Of a stretch of 64,000 nucleotides of DNA, positions 37,658-48,612 are shown in pieces. The stretch lies in NCBI RefSeq assembly GCF_907165205.1, contig NC_058189.1, positions 57,996,270 to 58,060,269 of the forward strand. Reading direction: 5' to 3'. This DNA comes from Coccinella septempunctata. Lineage: Eukaryota > Arthropoda > Insecta > Coleoptera > Coccinellidae. The notes below the pieces were generated by a model, which saw only the letters and a program-made list of their open reading frames with translations, ran no database searches and was not told the DNA's origin. A program made the position numbers and the translations under genes. The first letter of the stretch is position 1, and each line of letters opens with the position of its first letter.

Positions 37658-38201
37658 CAGAGCGCCCCAAAACTAGTGAATCAAACGTCACACCACGATA
37701 GAGTAGACCAAATATTATCGAATGACACCCACATTAGTTCAACGAAAATGTACCGTTTCCAAAATAATCATAATTTTATTAAAATACCTAACGTTACCGA
37801 TTTTCGATCTATTTTTCTTAATCACAGGGCCAGTTTGTGAAAAAGGATATCGATTTTAAATTATATTGAACTAAGATTATTGTCTTATCTCCCCTAATTG
37901 AAATTATTTTAAGTAGTTAATCGATAACCTAAGTAAATGTAAATTAACAATTATTTTTTCTACATGATTTTTATTACTCAGAATAAACCCCCTCTATAGG
38001 GATGATAATATGGGAGAAAAACGCTATCCTTAATCACAAATTGGCCTTGTGATTGAAAAAATAGTTCGAAAATCGGCAAATTTAGGTTAGGTTTTTTCAG
38101 AAACGGTACATTTTCGCTCAACTTATGTTGGTGTCATTCGATAGTATTTGATCTACTCTATTGTAGTGTGACGTTTGATTCACTAGTTTTGGGGCACCCT
38201 G
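37658..38201. mobile_element. Palindromic element, family 6
   Basis: The left end CAGAGCGCCCCAAAACTAGT pairs with the right end ACTAGTTTTGGGGCACCCTG, TA on both sides. The arms include GTTTCCAAAATAATC-type and GAAACGGTACATTTTCG segments. It sits between the distal HSE cluster and the hsp70 promoter. Confidence 0.8.
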
Positions 38202-38770
38202 TATTTTTTAGATATTTTATGAGTAAACCGTATCTAAAACGAATGTGTTATTTTTTATACGATTCAGCTTTTTTTATCGTATTCGAATAAGATCCTAAGT
38301 AAAAATTCACATTGGTTCGAAACAGAAATATACAGACGTTCGCAGAATAAAATTATTTATTGCTTTTACAATATGAGCCCATGTTCGAAATATTTCAAAG
38401 AACAAATAAAATTACACTCAAATTAAAAAATTCGAAAAATATTGAGTACAGTTTAGCATTTAGTTTAAACTCAGAAGAACTAGTTATTTGTAATTTTTTT
38501 AATTATCATCATATTTTGAGATGAAATAATAGTAATTTCAAGTTGAATAGGGGTTTATCGTATTCATTAGATAACTGCGAATAATTTCATTACAATTATT
38601 CAATACTGCTGTAAAAACAGAGAAACTTAAACTTCATCCAATAAAAAGTGAAACATCTTTCTTTGAAACCGAAGAAGTAGAATTATCTAGAGATAAAATC
38701 GTTTTTTTTCCTCCTGAAAAAAGGTATGAAATGTAAAATTCCATCCTAGCGCCGACTCTGTACCTGTTGC

Positions 38771-38833
38771 CTCTCTAGAATATTCGAGAGCGTTCGGCTT
38801 TTTTCGGGATCGAATTCGCCGTAGGTATATAAG
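38771..38833 (+). promoter_or_regulatory. hsp70 core promoter: GAGA-like site, HSE and TATA box
   Basis: CTCTCT (38771-38776) resembles a GAGA-factor site. It is followed at 38777-38796 by AGAAT, ATTCG, AGAGC, GTTCG, a four-unit HSE with one imperfect unit. TATATAAG lies at 38826-38833, so transcription should start near 38858, leaving a 5' leader of about 130 nt that is A-rich, as in other insect hsp70 genes. This is the classic inducible hsp70 layout. Confidence 0.8.
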
Positions 38834-38986
38834 CTCGTCAAACCCCGCCATATTCAAAGAATTTATACAGCAAGCGAATAAGCAAGCAACTCAGAGCGAA
38901 AACTTTGAGATATTTCACTCTTCCTTACACAAAACAAAGTGCAAAGTATTTCAAGTGCTAATTCTACGTAAATTTTGTGAGACAAA

Positions 38987-40927
38987 ATGGTTAAAGCTCC
39001 AGCAATTGGTATTGACTTGGGAACAACATATTCCTGTGTGGGTGTGTGGCAACACGGAAAGGTGGAAATCATCGCAAATGATCAAGGAAACAGAACAACA
39101 CCAAGTTATGTGGCTTTCACGGACACAGAACGACTCCTTGGAGATGCTGCGAAGAACCAGGTGGCGATGAACCCCAGCAATACAGTCTTCGATGCGAAAC
39201 GACTCATCGGAAGGAAATTCGACGATCCAAAAATTCAACAAGACATCAAACACTGGCCATTCAAAGTCATCAGCGAAAGTGGAAAACCCAAAATCCAAGT
39301 AGAATTCAAGGGAGAAAAAAAGGTATTTGCACCAGAAGAAATAAGCTCAATGGTACTAACGAAAATGAAAGAAACCGCAGAAGCATATCTGGGAACAACA
39401 GTGAGAGACGCCGTCATTACAGTTCCAGCATACTTCAACGATTCACAAAGACAAGCAACAAAAGATGCAGGCGTTATAGCTGGATTAAACGTTATGAGGA
39501 TAATAAATGAACCAACAGCAGCTGCATTAGCCTATGGCTTAGATAAGAACCTCAAAGGTGAGAGAAATGTGCTCATCTTCGATTTGGGCGGAGGTACGTT
39601 TGATGTATCCATACTGACAATAGATGAAGGAAGTCTGTTTGAAGTAAGAGCCACTGCTGGTGATACACATCTCGGTGGTGAAGACTTCGACAATAGGCTA
39701 GTTAATCATCTGGCAGATGAATTCAGACGGAAATTCAAAAAAGATTTACGAACCAACCCAAGAAGCCTACGGAGACTAAGAACAGCAGCTGAAAGGGCCA
39801 AACGTACACTTTCATCTAGTACAGAAGCAACAATAGAAATAGATGCCTTGTTTGACGGAGTAGATTTCTACACCAAAGTTACTAGAGCAAGATTTGAAGA
39901 ACTTTGCTCTGATCTATTCCGAGGCACATTACACCCTGTTGAGAAAGCTCTGACGGATGCCAAAATGGACAAAGGATCTATTCACGACGTTGTATTGGTT
40001 GGAGGCTCCACGAGAATTCCCAAAATCCAACAATTATTGCAAAACTACTTCTGTGGCAAATCATTGAATCTTTCCATCAATCCCGATGAAGCAGTAGCAT
40101 ATGGTGCAGCAGTCCAGGCAGCAGTATTGAATGGCGAGCAAGATTCTAAGATTCAAGATGTACTTCTTGTTGATGTCACCCCGTTGTCTTTGGGTATCGA
40201 AACAGCAGGTGGGGTCATGACGAAGATCATTGAGAGAAATGCCAGAATTCCATGCAAGCAAACCCAAACGTTCACCACGTATGCTGATAACCAACCAGCA
40301 GTTACTATCCAAGTATTTGAAGGTGAACGGGTAATGACAAAAGATAACAACCTGTTGGGTACCTTCGACTTGACTGGCATACCACCAGCACCTAGAGGTG
40401 TGCCTAAAATTGAGGTAACATTTGATTTGGATGCTAATGGAATTTTGAATGTATCTGCCAAAGACACTAGTTCCGGAAACTCCAAAAACATCACCATCAA
40501 AAATGATAAAGGAAGATTGTCCCAGAAGGACATCGATAAAATGGTGGCTGATGCAGAGAAGTACAAAGAAGAAGATGAAAAACAAAAACAGAGAATTGAA
40601 GCTCGAAACAAACTTGAGGCTTATGTATTCCAACTCAAACAAGCCGTACAAGACTGTGGAAGCAAATTGAGTGAAGAAGACAAGGCTACTGTAGAGAGAG
40701 AATGTCAGAACTGTCTGCAGTGGCTTGACTCCAACACTTTGGCAGAGAAGGATGAATATGAAGATAAACAGAAACAGCTAACGTCCATCTGCAGTCCCAT
40801 CATGGCCAAGTTGTATGGAGGTGCTCAAAATGCAAATAACTTCGGTGGAATGCCTGGAAGTTGTGGACAGCAAGCAGGCGAAGGCTTCGGAGGCAGACAA
40901 GGACCTACCATTGAAGAAGTCGATTAA
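38987..40927 (+). CDS. hsp70: Inducible cytosolic heat-shock protein 70
   Basis: A single uninterrupted frame of 646 codons, the usual length for insect Hsp70. An ATP-driven chaperone that binds exposed hydrophobic peptides, working with J-domain proteins and nucleotide-exchange factors. The nucleotide-binding domain (about 1-385) has all three family signatures: IDLGTTYS at 9-16, IFDLGGGTFDVSIL from 197, and VVLVGGSTRIPKIQQLL from about 335. A substrate-binding domain and an alpha-helical lid with KYKEEDEKQKQRIEARNKLE follow. The C-terminus GPTIEEVD carries the EEVD tag of cytosolic Hsp70s that recruits TPR cochaperones; there is no signal peptide or ER retention motif. The absence of introns plus the HSE promoter marks it as heat-inducible rather than the constitutive Hsc70. 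Poly(A) signal AATAAA at 41137-41142. The long antisense open frames are codon-bias shadows. Confidence 0.97.
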   Translation: MVKAPAIGIDLGTTYSCVGVWQHGKVEIIANDQGNRTTPSYVAFTDTERLLGDAAKNQVAMNPSNTVFDAKRLIGRKFDDPKIQQDIKHWPFKVISESGKPKIQVEFKGEKKVFAPEEISSMVLTKMKETAEAYLGTTVRDAVITVPAYFNDSQRQATKDAGVIAGLNVMRIINEPTAAALAYGLDKNLKGERNVLIFDLGGGTFDVSILTIDEGSLFEVRATAGDTHLGGEDFDNRLVNHLADEFRRKFKKDLRTNPRSLRRLRTAAERAKRTLSSSTEATIEIDALFDGVDFYTKVTRARFEELCSDLFRGTLHPVEKALTDAKMDKGSIHDVVLVGGSTRIPKIQQLLQNYFCGKSLNLSINPDEAVAYGAAVQAAVLNGEQDSKIQDVLLVDVTPLSLGIETAGGVMTKIIERNARIPCKQTQTFTTYADNQPAVTIQVFEGERVMTKDNNLLGTFDLTGIPPAPRGVPKIEVTFDLDANGILNVSAKDTSSGNSKNITIKNDKGRLSQKDIDKMVADAEKYKEEDEKQKQRIEARNKLEAYVFQLKQAVQDCGSKLSEEDKATVERECQNCLQWLDSNTLAEKDEYEDKQKQLTSICSPIMAKLYGGAQNANNFGGMPGSCGQQAGEGFGGRQGPTIEEVD

Positions 40928-41136
40928 ACTTTTGCAGCATCAAACATTCCCTCTTCATCATCCTAGCATTTTCTGCATCAGTTTATTCGATGAAGAGTGA
41001 ATTATAATGAAGATTTTCTGATTTTTCCAAATTCTGTTTCTTTGATCAAATTCTTCCATCTGTATTTTTTCAAAATTGTTGTTTATTAACTTTAGTTGCA
41101 ATTTTTAACACCTTCAATTTTATTAATTGATTTTTC

Positions 41137-41266
41137 AATAAATTCTTTCAAACTGATTTTTTTAATTTTTTCTTTGAATATTCCCCACCCTGAAACAGTA
41201 AATTACCGACTTTCCTGTTTAATGAAAGTTCCAATATTAATATTTTATAAACATAAAAATTTTATT
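41137..41266. terminator. Convergent poly(A) signals of hsp70 (+) and the DHHC gene (-)
   Basis: AATAAA at 41137-41142 serves hsp70, and TTTATT at 41261-41266 (AATAAA on the minus strand) is the best signal for the DHHC gene. The 3' ends are therefore within about 130 bp of each other and may even overlap. Confidence 0.6.
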
Positions 41267-41404
41267 GAAACCAATAGAACGCTCAGGTAGGCAGAAAAAT
41301 TGTATGAAATAACAAAGTTTTTGATATGTGGGATATATTTGATTACCATTAAAATATCACAAAAACGGAATATGCTTACGTCCATTGTAACAAAATATAA
41401 ATAA

Positions 41405-42789
41405 CTAAACAGAGTAGAAGTAATGATCTGTTTTATAACTTGGAGAAGGTTTGGCAAAAGGGGAAAACCATAATATGGAGAACCTGCCAAAAACAGCTTG
41501 AATACTTTTCCACCTTGATTTTTTTGCCCAAGTAGCCTGCTCTTTCTTCAGCTGCTCTATTCCAGTCTTGTCATTCCATATTGCTTGTACCTTCATAACA
41601 AACAAGAATTAATACAATGAAAGGAAAAAAAAATTCTGACAGTAAATAAAATCCACAATGGTCATTATTCAAAAGGCAAGTTAGAATAAATTACCTGTGT
41701 TGCCAACATAACCAGAGTGAAAATCGCAAATAGCAATGCTTCAAAGATGAGAAATAACAACAAGACAACAGTAGTTGGTGGAGTGTAAGCAGTGCAGTCT
41801 TTCCATTCATGTTGAACACATGTAAGCATCTGATTCACTGCCAGTATCAATGAGTGAATTGATATGCTTGCTATATAGAACTGAAAAAACATAGTAGCTT
41901 AGTTCTAGTGCACTTGAAATTTGACCATACTCACTGTAAATAAAACGAAGTACTTTTGATTGTTCTCTCCAACACAATTATTAACCCAGGGACAATGATG
42001 GTCCATTTTTCTAACACATCTATAAAACAATGTAATGAAAGAGTATCTTTCAGCAAAATTCAGAAGTGAAAAATTATATTCCTCAGCCAGATAATCCTAA
42101 AATTCTCCTTTCTTCATATGGAAATGGAAAATTACCAAAAATTTGCAATTAAATTCACACCAAAATTACATGCCAAATTTAGAGTTATTTTCAGGTAAAT
42201 TGCCACTGGAAAGAGTTAAATTGAGAAAGAGATGCGAGGAGAAGAATTGAGAAATAAAAAAATTCAACAAACCTCTGACAAACTGAACAGTGATGTGCTC
42301 TATCAGGTTTTATGCTGCAACATTTAGGGCACTTAAATATCACTTGGCCTTCACGGAAGCCCATTTGTCGAATCATTTCTTTAGTAGCATTGCCTTTTGG
42401 AACAGCACCCTTAAATGAAGAAAATTATTATAGGTGAAATAATAAATTTCTGAACAAAAATTATGGAATGATAACTCAGTAGATGATTCTGAAGAAGAAC
42501 AATTTGCATTATGAATTTTACTCACCGGATCAGTGAACATAGTCTTCAAGTGTGATGCGAATGCCAAAAAAGCAAGAGTTTGAAATAAAATAGTATTAGA
42601 TACGCTGTACAAAGAATCGAGGGTTGGAATGAGGATTACAGACATTACCACAAATTCTGCATAAAATATTAGAAGCCATGTTAGTATTGCACAAATGATA
42701 CCGCATATATCTTTTATACACCATATTCTACCACTACAACATTTATTATGAAAATCTTCTTGCTTTATGTTGGAGTATTGAAAATCCAT
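41405..42789 (-). CDS. DHHC-type protein S-palmitoyltransferase, ZDHHC3/7 (GODZ)-like
   Basis: Five exons on the minus strand: 42789-42526, 42409-42273, 42019-41935, 41880-41695, 41590-41405 (TAG); 285 aa, close to animal ZDHHC3/7. The enzyme transfers palmitate from acyl-CoA to cysteines of membrane proteins, typically at the Golgi. Two membrane segments fall in about 27-80 (ICGIICAILTWLLIFYAEFV; ILFQTLAFLAFA), then TDPGAVPKGNAT (the TDPG-type motif), the cysteine-rich domain CPKCCSIKPDRAHHCSVCQRC, and the catalytic Asp-His-His-Cys at 140-143 within RKMDHHCPWVNNCVGENNQK. Two further membrane segments lie in the fourth exon. All zinc-binding and catalytic residues are visible. The first ATG is at 42789. 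The 5' end faces the unknown gene at 43199, with 409 bp between. Confidence 0.93.
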
Positions 42790-43198
42790 GTTTTCTGCAG
42801 TTATCTAAGGAGGCCAATAAGTTGTCTTTTCTTCTTTGCCACTCATAAAATTAATTTTCATTGATAAACCATATCAATATATTATAACCAACCAAAATGT
42901 CTCTAATATGGAGTTGTGTCAATAAAAAAGCTTTTAACCGCCTAAAAAATTTCCATTTTCGTCAATTTGAATGCTCCTGAAATCCTCGTAAACGTCATAA
43001 ACAGTTTCGAAATGACACTCGTGACGTGATATTTTGTTTATGAGAACTACCAAACAAAGAATGTCAAATCTTCTTCAATCTTTAAAAAAAAAGAAAGAAT
43101 AATGGAATCAAAAGTTATTTTTTGTGTTGTTAGGTTTGCTCGATAAAGTTACGAGAAATCAACTTCCATTCACTTCCTAGTTGAAGTCATATTGAAAT
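42790..43198. promoter_or_regulatory. Presumed bidirectional promoter region (409 bp)
   Basis: This gap separates the start codons of two divergent genes. No TATA box with convincing spacing is visible on either strand, as is usual for housekeeping bidirectional promoters in animals. Function inferred from position only. Confidence 0.4.
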
Positions 43199-43786
43199 AT
43201 GAGATCAAATGAAATCTTCAATAATTATTTGCAAGCCTTAATGAAGAAAAAAATAATACTCTTCCGATGGAAATCAAAAGAAAAGATGCTCTACCAAAAA
43301 TTATTGCAGTTAAAGTATACATATCTTGTTGAAGAATTATTACTGAAATCAAGATGTGGGAGACTAGAGATGATAAAAAACGAATTAAATGTAGCGGAAG
43401 AAATGCGAAAGGAAGATATGAATAATTGTGTAATGTTGAAAGAAATACGTGAGGTTGATGATAAAAAGGAATATATATTTCTTGACATTTTCAATTTGAA
43501 TGTAATAAAATCCAACGGACATGCGATTTCTTTGAAAGATTTGGATAAAATTATAAACGAATTGAAAAAGTTCAACGCATTTTTTCGGGAATTGAAGAAA
43601 AAAAATGATTTTCGCATCATTGAAAAAATTTGCAATAGTATTATGTATTGTCAACTGTTGAATTTGAACGGAATGAATGCAATAACTTCAGAATTTGAAC
43701 AAAAATGTCTACAGTTCATCATGAGAATACAAGAATTACTTCAAGTTCCCTTATATCCCCCTTATCGTGTGGAAAATTTCATTTAG
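43199..43786 (+). CDS. Uncharacterised 195-aa protein, single exon
   Basis: An uninterrupted frame of 195 codons starting MRSNEIFNNYLQALMKKK and ending LYPPYRVENFI, followed by AATAAA at 43843-43848. The product is rich in Lys, Glu, Leu and Ile and is probably mostly helical; residues 25-85 and 105-160 could form coiled coils. No signal peptide, membrane segment or domain I recognise. The frame length in AT-rich DNA, the head-to-head position with a housekeeping gene and a well-placed poly(A) signal support a real gene. A shorter open frame on the opposite strand (43291-43654) is a shadow. Fast-evolving kinetochore or microtubule-associated subunits often look like this, but that is only a guess. 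Confidence 0.65.
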   Translation: MRSNEIFNNYLQALMKKKIILFRWKSKEKMLYQKLLQLKYTYLVEELLLKSRCGRLEMIKNELNVAEEMRKEDMNNCVMLKEIREVDDKKEYIFLDIFNLNVIKSNGHAISLKDLDKIINELKKFNAFFRELKKKNDFRIIEKICNSIMYCQLLNLNGMNAITSEFEQKCLQFIMRIQELLQVPLYPPYRVENFI

Positions 43787-43848
43787 TAATAGTTCACACA
43801 AAAATACTTATTCATTGTGGATATCATTAATTATGCCAAATCAATAAA

Positions 43849-44693
43849 CTAGAAAATATTAAAATTGCTCTGAACATCTTCGCTTTATTGTTTCTTAGAT
43901 ATATTTCGTAGCACAATTGCACCTGAAAAATATAGCCATAGACAGTTGTCTCTGATATAGCATCTTAAATTTTTATGAAATTACTAATCGAAAAAAGTGT
44001 ACCTATTTCCTCATTGATATATTGTGCAGATATGGATTGTATATCTAATGGAAACATTGATGAAAATTCGAATTCCTTTCCTTAATGGTGTTGAACTCTC
44101 GTTCTAAACAACAAGCGTTGATCAAAATATATATATGTACTTCATTTAACGCAACAAGTAAAATGAATTTTTTTTGCTATTGAAAAAAAAAATATTTTAC
44201 TTGAAAGTACACTTAGGCCACATTCTACCGTTGATTAAATCAGAAGATTAAAACAAGAAGTTAAAGAATTATAGCTATATCTTCTTGGATTCTCTCAAAG
44301 ATTAACTTTTCTTTTTGAATCAACATTCACCAATTTTCAAAATAAAGAAGGAACGGAATTGATTCTTCTTCTCATAAGATCAATATAAAAGAACTACTGA
44401 TTGTCAAGAAGTAGGCCTAATCTCACTTTGCTTAACCTAGAACATTGTTGTACTGTCACTTTCCATTTCCAATTTGCACACAAAAATATAAATTAGCTCC
44501 AACGTGGAAGTGGTTTTGAAACTAGGTTGAAAATTCCGTTTAAGCTCCATTATTTACATATGTGATCCCTGTAGGCTTTCTGAAAAATCACAGTCAACAT
44601 TCCCTTTAAACGGCAGATTGATCTAATTATTCTTTCCTAAACTCTTACTATTCCACAAATTTATTTCTAATTCTGTTTAGAAAATATTTTATA
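43849..44693. other. Intergenic and 5' region of TMEM208
   Basis: AT-rich, with no open frame of note and no recognised repeat terminus. It must contain the promoter and 5' UTR of TMEM208. Confidence 0.4.
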
Positions 44694-45810
44694 ATGAATG
44701 TAAGTTGGTTTTTTCTCATTATATTGAACAATTATTCATTATTAAATTTTTAGCCTCCAAAAAAAGGAAAACAAGGCACTAGAGGTGCAAAACAAATAGT
44801 GGATGAAAATATTGAAACCTTGAAGTTCTATCGCAATTGTGCATTAGGGACTACAGTATTTGCATTTATTATAATGCAGTTTTTATATTCTTCTTTTTCG
44901 GTAAGATAAATAATTTATTCTGTTTGTTATATAGGTGATTAGGTCATGTTTTTGTTTTTCAAACTTACTCCTAGGTTTTTATACCTATTCTTATCAATGA
45001 TTTGATACAATAATATTACTGAGTTAAATTTTTTTTTTGGAAAACAGTCACTTTTCATGTATTTGGTTATTAAAAAAAAGTTTAATGTCTCTCAGTAAGC
45101 AGTTTTTCATAAGATGAGAAACAAATTAAATACTCTACTGTAGTTTAAAAAAAAATGATTTATTCTTGTTACAGGTTCTCTTTATTTTGTCATGTATTGT
45201 ACAATTTGGAGCATACAAATTTATGGTATATATGTCAAAAGCAACTTATTCTGAAAGTGGACAATTGTTAGATAGTGGTGTAGACTTAAATATGACTGGT
45301 GGAATAGCAGAGTAAGTTAATGATGAATTGGCTTTAATTCATAGCCACACATAGAAGTCTGGAAACTGATATTTATTAATGAGTGTAATGTATTGATTTC
45401 AATTTTGAGCCCATTACATTCTAACATTTAGTAAATTTCCTCCTATAATTTTATTTGTAAAAGGTCTAGCAAACCTCTTCCTCAAAAATTCTATTTCTTT
45501 TTTCAAAAAGCATTTATTGCAGAACTTTTATTCTTTTTACGGATATAGTTTTCCCTCCTAGTTATTTTCATTATCTTTTCATTTCAGGCACGTGAAAGAT
45601 GTTATTCTGTTAACTTCTATTTGTCAAGTGACCTCCCTCATATCTTACTATTTTTGGCTCATGTGGTTATCTGGACCAGCTAGAGCATTCTATCTGCTAT
45701 GGAAGAATGTACTTGGACCATACTTTTTCCAGTCACCCCCGGCTCAGCCAGAAATGGACGAGAAGAAACAGAAGAAATTAGAAAGGAAAATGAAGAGAAT
45801 GCAAAGATGA
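44694..45810 (+). CDS. TMEM208: Transmembrane protein 208 (SND3-type ER targeting factor)
   Basis: Four coding exons: 44694-44699 (only ATG AAT), 44754-44900, 45175-45311, 45588-45810 (TGA); 170 aa, as in animal TMEM208 (about 173). The N-terminus MNPPKKGKQGTRGAKQIVDE, the segment ESGQLLDSGVDLNMTGGIAEH, and ARAFYLLWKNVLGPYF are conserved family features. Three or four membrane helices are visible (about 30-48, 52-70, 103-125). TMEM208 is the metazoan counterpart of yeast Snd3, an ER membrane protein in the SRP-independent targeting route. The two-codon first exon is supported by a strong donor (GTAAGT at 44700) and the fit of the joined N-terminus to the family; the acceptor before the second exon leaves no in-frame ATG. 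A lysine/arginine-rich cytosolic tail (KKQKKLERKMKRMQR) ends the protein. Confidence 0.93.
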
Positions 45811-47250
45811 TAAATTGCCTTTTGATAATGATTGTGATCAATTACTGAAGAACAGAACAATGAATGATTTTATATTTTTATTTATTGAATTAATTGTTGC
45901 CTTTTGTTGAGCTATAAACTTTTTGTTGATAAAGTTATAGAAAAAAATTGGTTGTCAATTCTTTATATACCACCCTGTACTGGACTGCTTTTGTCGGAGA
46001 GGAAATTATTGTGATATGTTCATTTCGGAAACTATACAATATGGGTATGGAAATTGCATCACTTCATTAATGATCATTACCTATAATTTTCGTTGGTATC
46101 CGTCGCGGCAAATTTCGTCCTATGCGCATATTTTGTGAGTAACAAGGAATTTGTTAGAGTCAGAGAGCTTTAACCGTGAAAATCGGCCAGGAGATGCACC
46201 TTTTTGTGCCGTCTAAATTATTCAAACTTTTTCACAATGGGCATCACAATCTTCTTGTTCGAACATTCCAACAATCGTCGTAAAAATGGGAAAACATCAT
46301 CATCATCGTTTATTATACTCCAATACAAATAACCCTGTTAGGGTGTAGAGCTAGTCAATATATAGCATAGCACTTTTTCAACATAACTAACATAAGCACT
46401 TTCAAGAAACTGCCTCGATTTTCTACATTTTTTTTTCACCCCAAATTGCACGATACAGCAATTATTATTCTCTCAAGTGACCTGATGCCTTTAATCCGAT
46501 GAACTTGGTACTGAACCATTTCATTGTTCAGCCATATGTTTTGTTTCGTTTTTCTGAAGCTGGAGTCTCCTTTCACAGTCCGTACTTGAAATTCATTGAA
46601 ATTTTGTCGAATTTTTAGATGGCTGATGAGATCAGCCATTTTTGGTATTTAATAAAGATGATTTTTGGTGAAACGACTTATTTTGATGAGTTCTACCTTC
46701 TGTCAAAAAAAAGCCTCACCTTTGAAAACACTCTGTATAATTACCACACGTACTTCGCTATAAAGATAGCATCTTCAGGAAGGTGACACGCCGGTGAAGG
46801 TAATAATCAGCAAGATCCAATTCAATTAATCCGAACGAACACACATAGCAAAATTTAATCGTTTCGGCAAAAATTACGTTTTGCAGCCATATTTACAAGA
46901 GCACGTTGAAATTTGAATATCTAGGATTTTTATTTCAACCAAAAAACTCAAATGAAAAAAGTCTGGCAAAGTCTAAGTTCACTTTAGACATTAGGCATTG
47001 TTCATTTTCCTAAGACAAACTATAAAATTATAAAATATGATGTGGACAGAGTCTCTGATACGGATGATGAATGGCGAATGGTATTATAAGGAAGAAGGTA
47101 CATGCAAAGACATTATAATTATTATTATAAATTAATAAATAAATAAGGCCTTTATTTCTTCTACAGAAATCTCAAGGAGAAGTTCACCCAAAGGTGTTCT
47201 ACCACTTAATATTAAATTATAATATTTAAAAATATTATTTAAGAATTCGC
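45811..47250. other. Intergenic, repeat remnants only
   Basis: A CACCCTGTAC end at about 45971 and an ACACTCTGTATAATTACC end at about 46729 suggest decayed transposon pieces. The 67-codon minus-strand frame at 46436-46639 has no domain I recognise. No gene called. Confidence 0.4.
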
Positions 47251-47256
47251 TATATG

Positions 47257-47343
47257 TGTGGCACAGCTCATTATCAAAAATCAAAATGGCTATATATACT
47301 TATCAGGGACGAATCGGAAAAAATGGTAAAGACTCACCCTGTA
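47257..47343. mobile_element. Fragment of family 2 palindromic element
   Basis: GTGGCACAGCTCATTATCAA and GAATCGGAAAAAATGGTAAA followed by GACTCACCCTGTATA are the right part of a family 2 arm. It lacks the rest of the element and abuts the CAGTAGCGGATCC element. Confidence 0.6.
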
Positions 47344-47348
47344 TAATT

Positions 47349-47752
47349 CAGTAGCGGATCCAGCAGGGGGGCACAGGGGGCACGTGCCCCCTCCCAAGAC
47401 CAATAATTCTTTCCTCGCTTACACTAAATTTTCATATATGAATGATTTTCAAACCTATTTCCGAAAATTTACCTCAGTGGATTCCAATAGTCCACCAAAA
47501 CTCGAATCTGAGAGATCTGAACCCGTCTCTGAATGCGACTACATATTTAGTTTTATATTTTCGTGTTAATTACTTCTCTTATTGACTGATAACCACTTTA
47601 TCTTGAGAACAGAAGAAGCCTAAAGATGTTCGTGCATTACCATGAATAAGTATTTTTTCAGATAATAATAGAAAATTTTAGGTTGGGAGAGATGGGGAAT
47701 GTGGGGTAGGTTGTGACCCCCCCCCCCAAATCGAATCCTGAATCCGCCTCTG
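47349..47752. mobile_element. MITE with CAGTAGCGGATCCAG...CTGAATCCGCCTCTG ends (hAT-like)
   Basis: Terminal inverted repeats CAGTAGCGGATCCAG and CTGAATCCGCCTCTG, each with a run of G or C next to it. CAGTGGCGGATCCAG-type termini are common in hAT-type elements of insects. About 400 bp, no coding capacity. Flanking sequence includes a CCCTGTATA end on the right. Confidence 0.55.
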
Positions 47753-48432
47753 CCCTGTATACATATTTTTTTAAATACAACTACCTAAGCAGGATGGACC
47801 TAAATATACGAGGAGTACCTTGAAATAATGGGATGTAGATAGAGGAAATTTTCAAAACTACTTACACTTGAAGTTCTGTTGGTCGAAGTTCAAAGGGAAA
47901 TTGTCCGGCGGATCTTGGTCAAGTAGATAGAATAGGGAATATATATTTTTCATTGCAGAATATTATTTTTCGTGAAAAACTAGGAACATTGCGTTCAATG
48001 TATATATCCCTCGATCATCAGATCTTATAAGTCTTCTTCCGGTGGGGATATTTACGAAAAATTGTTTATTCAGAGGCATTTACACCATCAATGGAAATTT
48101 CCGTTCAAAGACTTCATAATGAGAGTTTTTTTTATAGAAAAGTGAATATAGAAAACAGGTATGCACTCACAAGATTTGCTTAAATATATTCATCAGAGAT
48201 TTACTATTATTTTTGGGTTTATTTTGCGTCGTTAACAATTTGCGCCCGAAAATTGGCCATTGATACTAATTGGCCCGAATCAAACAGAAATTCCTATAAT
48301 AAGGAAAAAATCGTGGAAAGTAGGGCATCTTCAGATTCTGTAACAAATCAATCACCAGGAAACAAATCGAATCAAATATAATACCCATTAAAATAAACGC
48401 CGTATTGCCAAATGGTAGACATCATTCTAAAA

Positions 48433-48612
48433 TATCAAGGGCGTATATAGAGGGGTGGGCAGGGGGCCCGGCCCTCCCGACGACATGAATATTATTTACA
48501 GGGAGACTAGGCGCAAAATTATCCTTCGAATCTCAATCCCAATTAAAATTTTTTATCTAACTTAACCATTCGATGCCGTAAGCGTCTCGCCCCTCCCACC
48601 CGCCGAAAATAT
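48433..48612. mobile_element. Short insertion in copy 1 of the large repeat (MITE-like)
   Basis: It begins near AAGGGCGTATATAGAGG and ends near CCCTCCCACCCGCCG, with G-rich and C-rich termini. The matching place in copy 2 (about 59036-59046, TTCTAAAATATTATTG) is uninterrupted, so this is an insertion into copy 1 after duplication. Exact borders are uncertain by a few bases. Confidence 0.6.

Noticed and set aside
38811..38820. Second proximal HSE at CGAATTCG upstream of hsp70
   Set aside because: GAA and TTC are directly adjacent with no two-base spacing, so it does not fit the nGAAnnTTCn pattern.
40061..40651. 196-codon open frame antisense to hsp70 (and 152-codon overlapping frame)
   Set aside because: Long antisense frames over hsp70 genes are a known by-product of codon usage; no independent promoter or family similarity.
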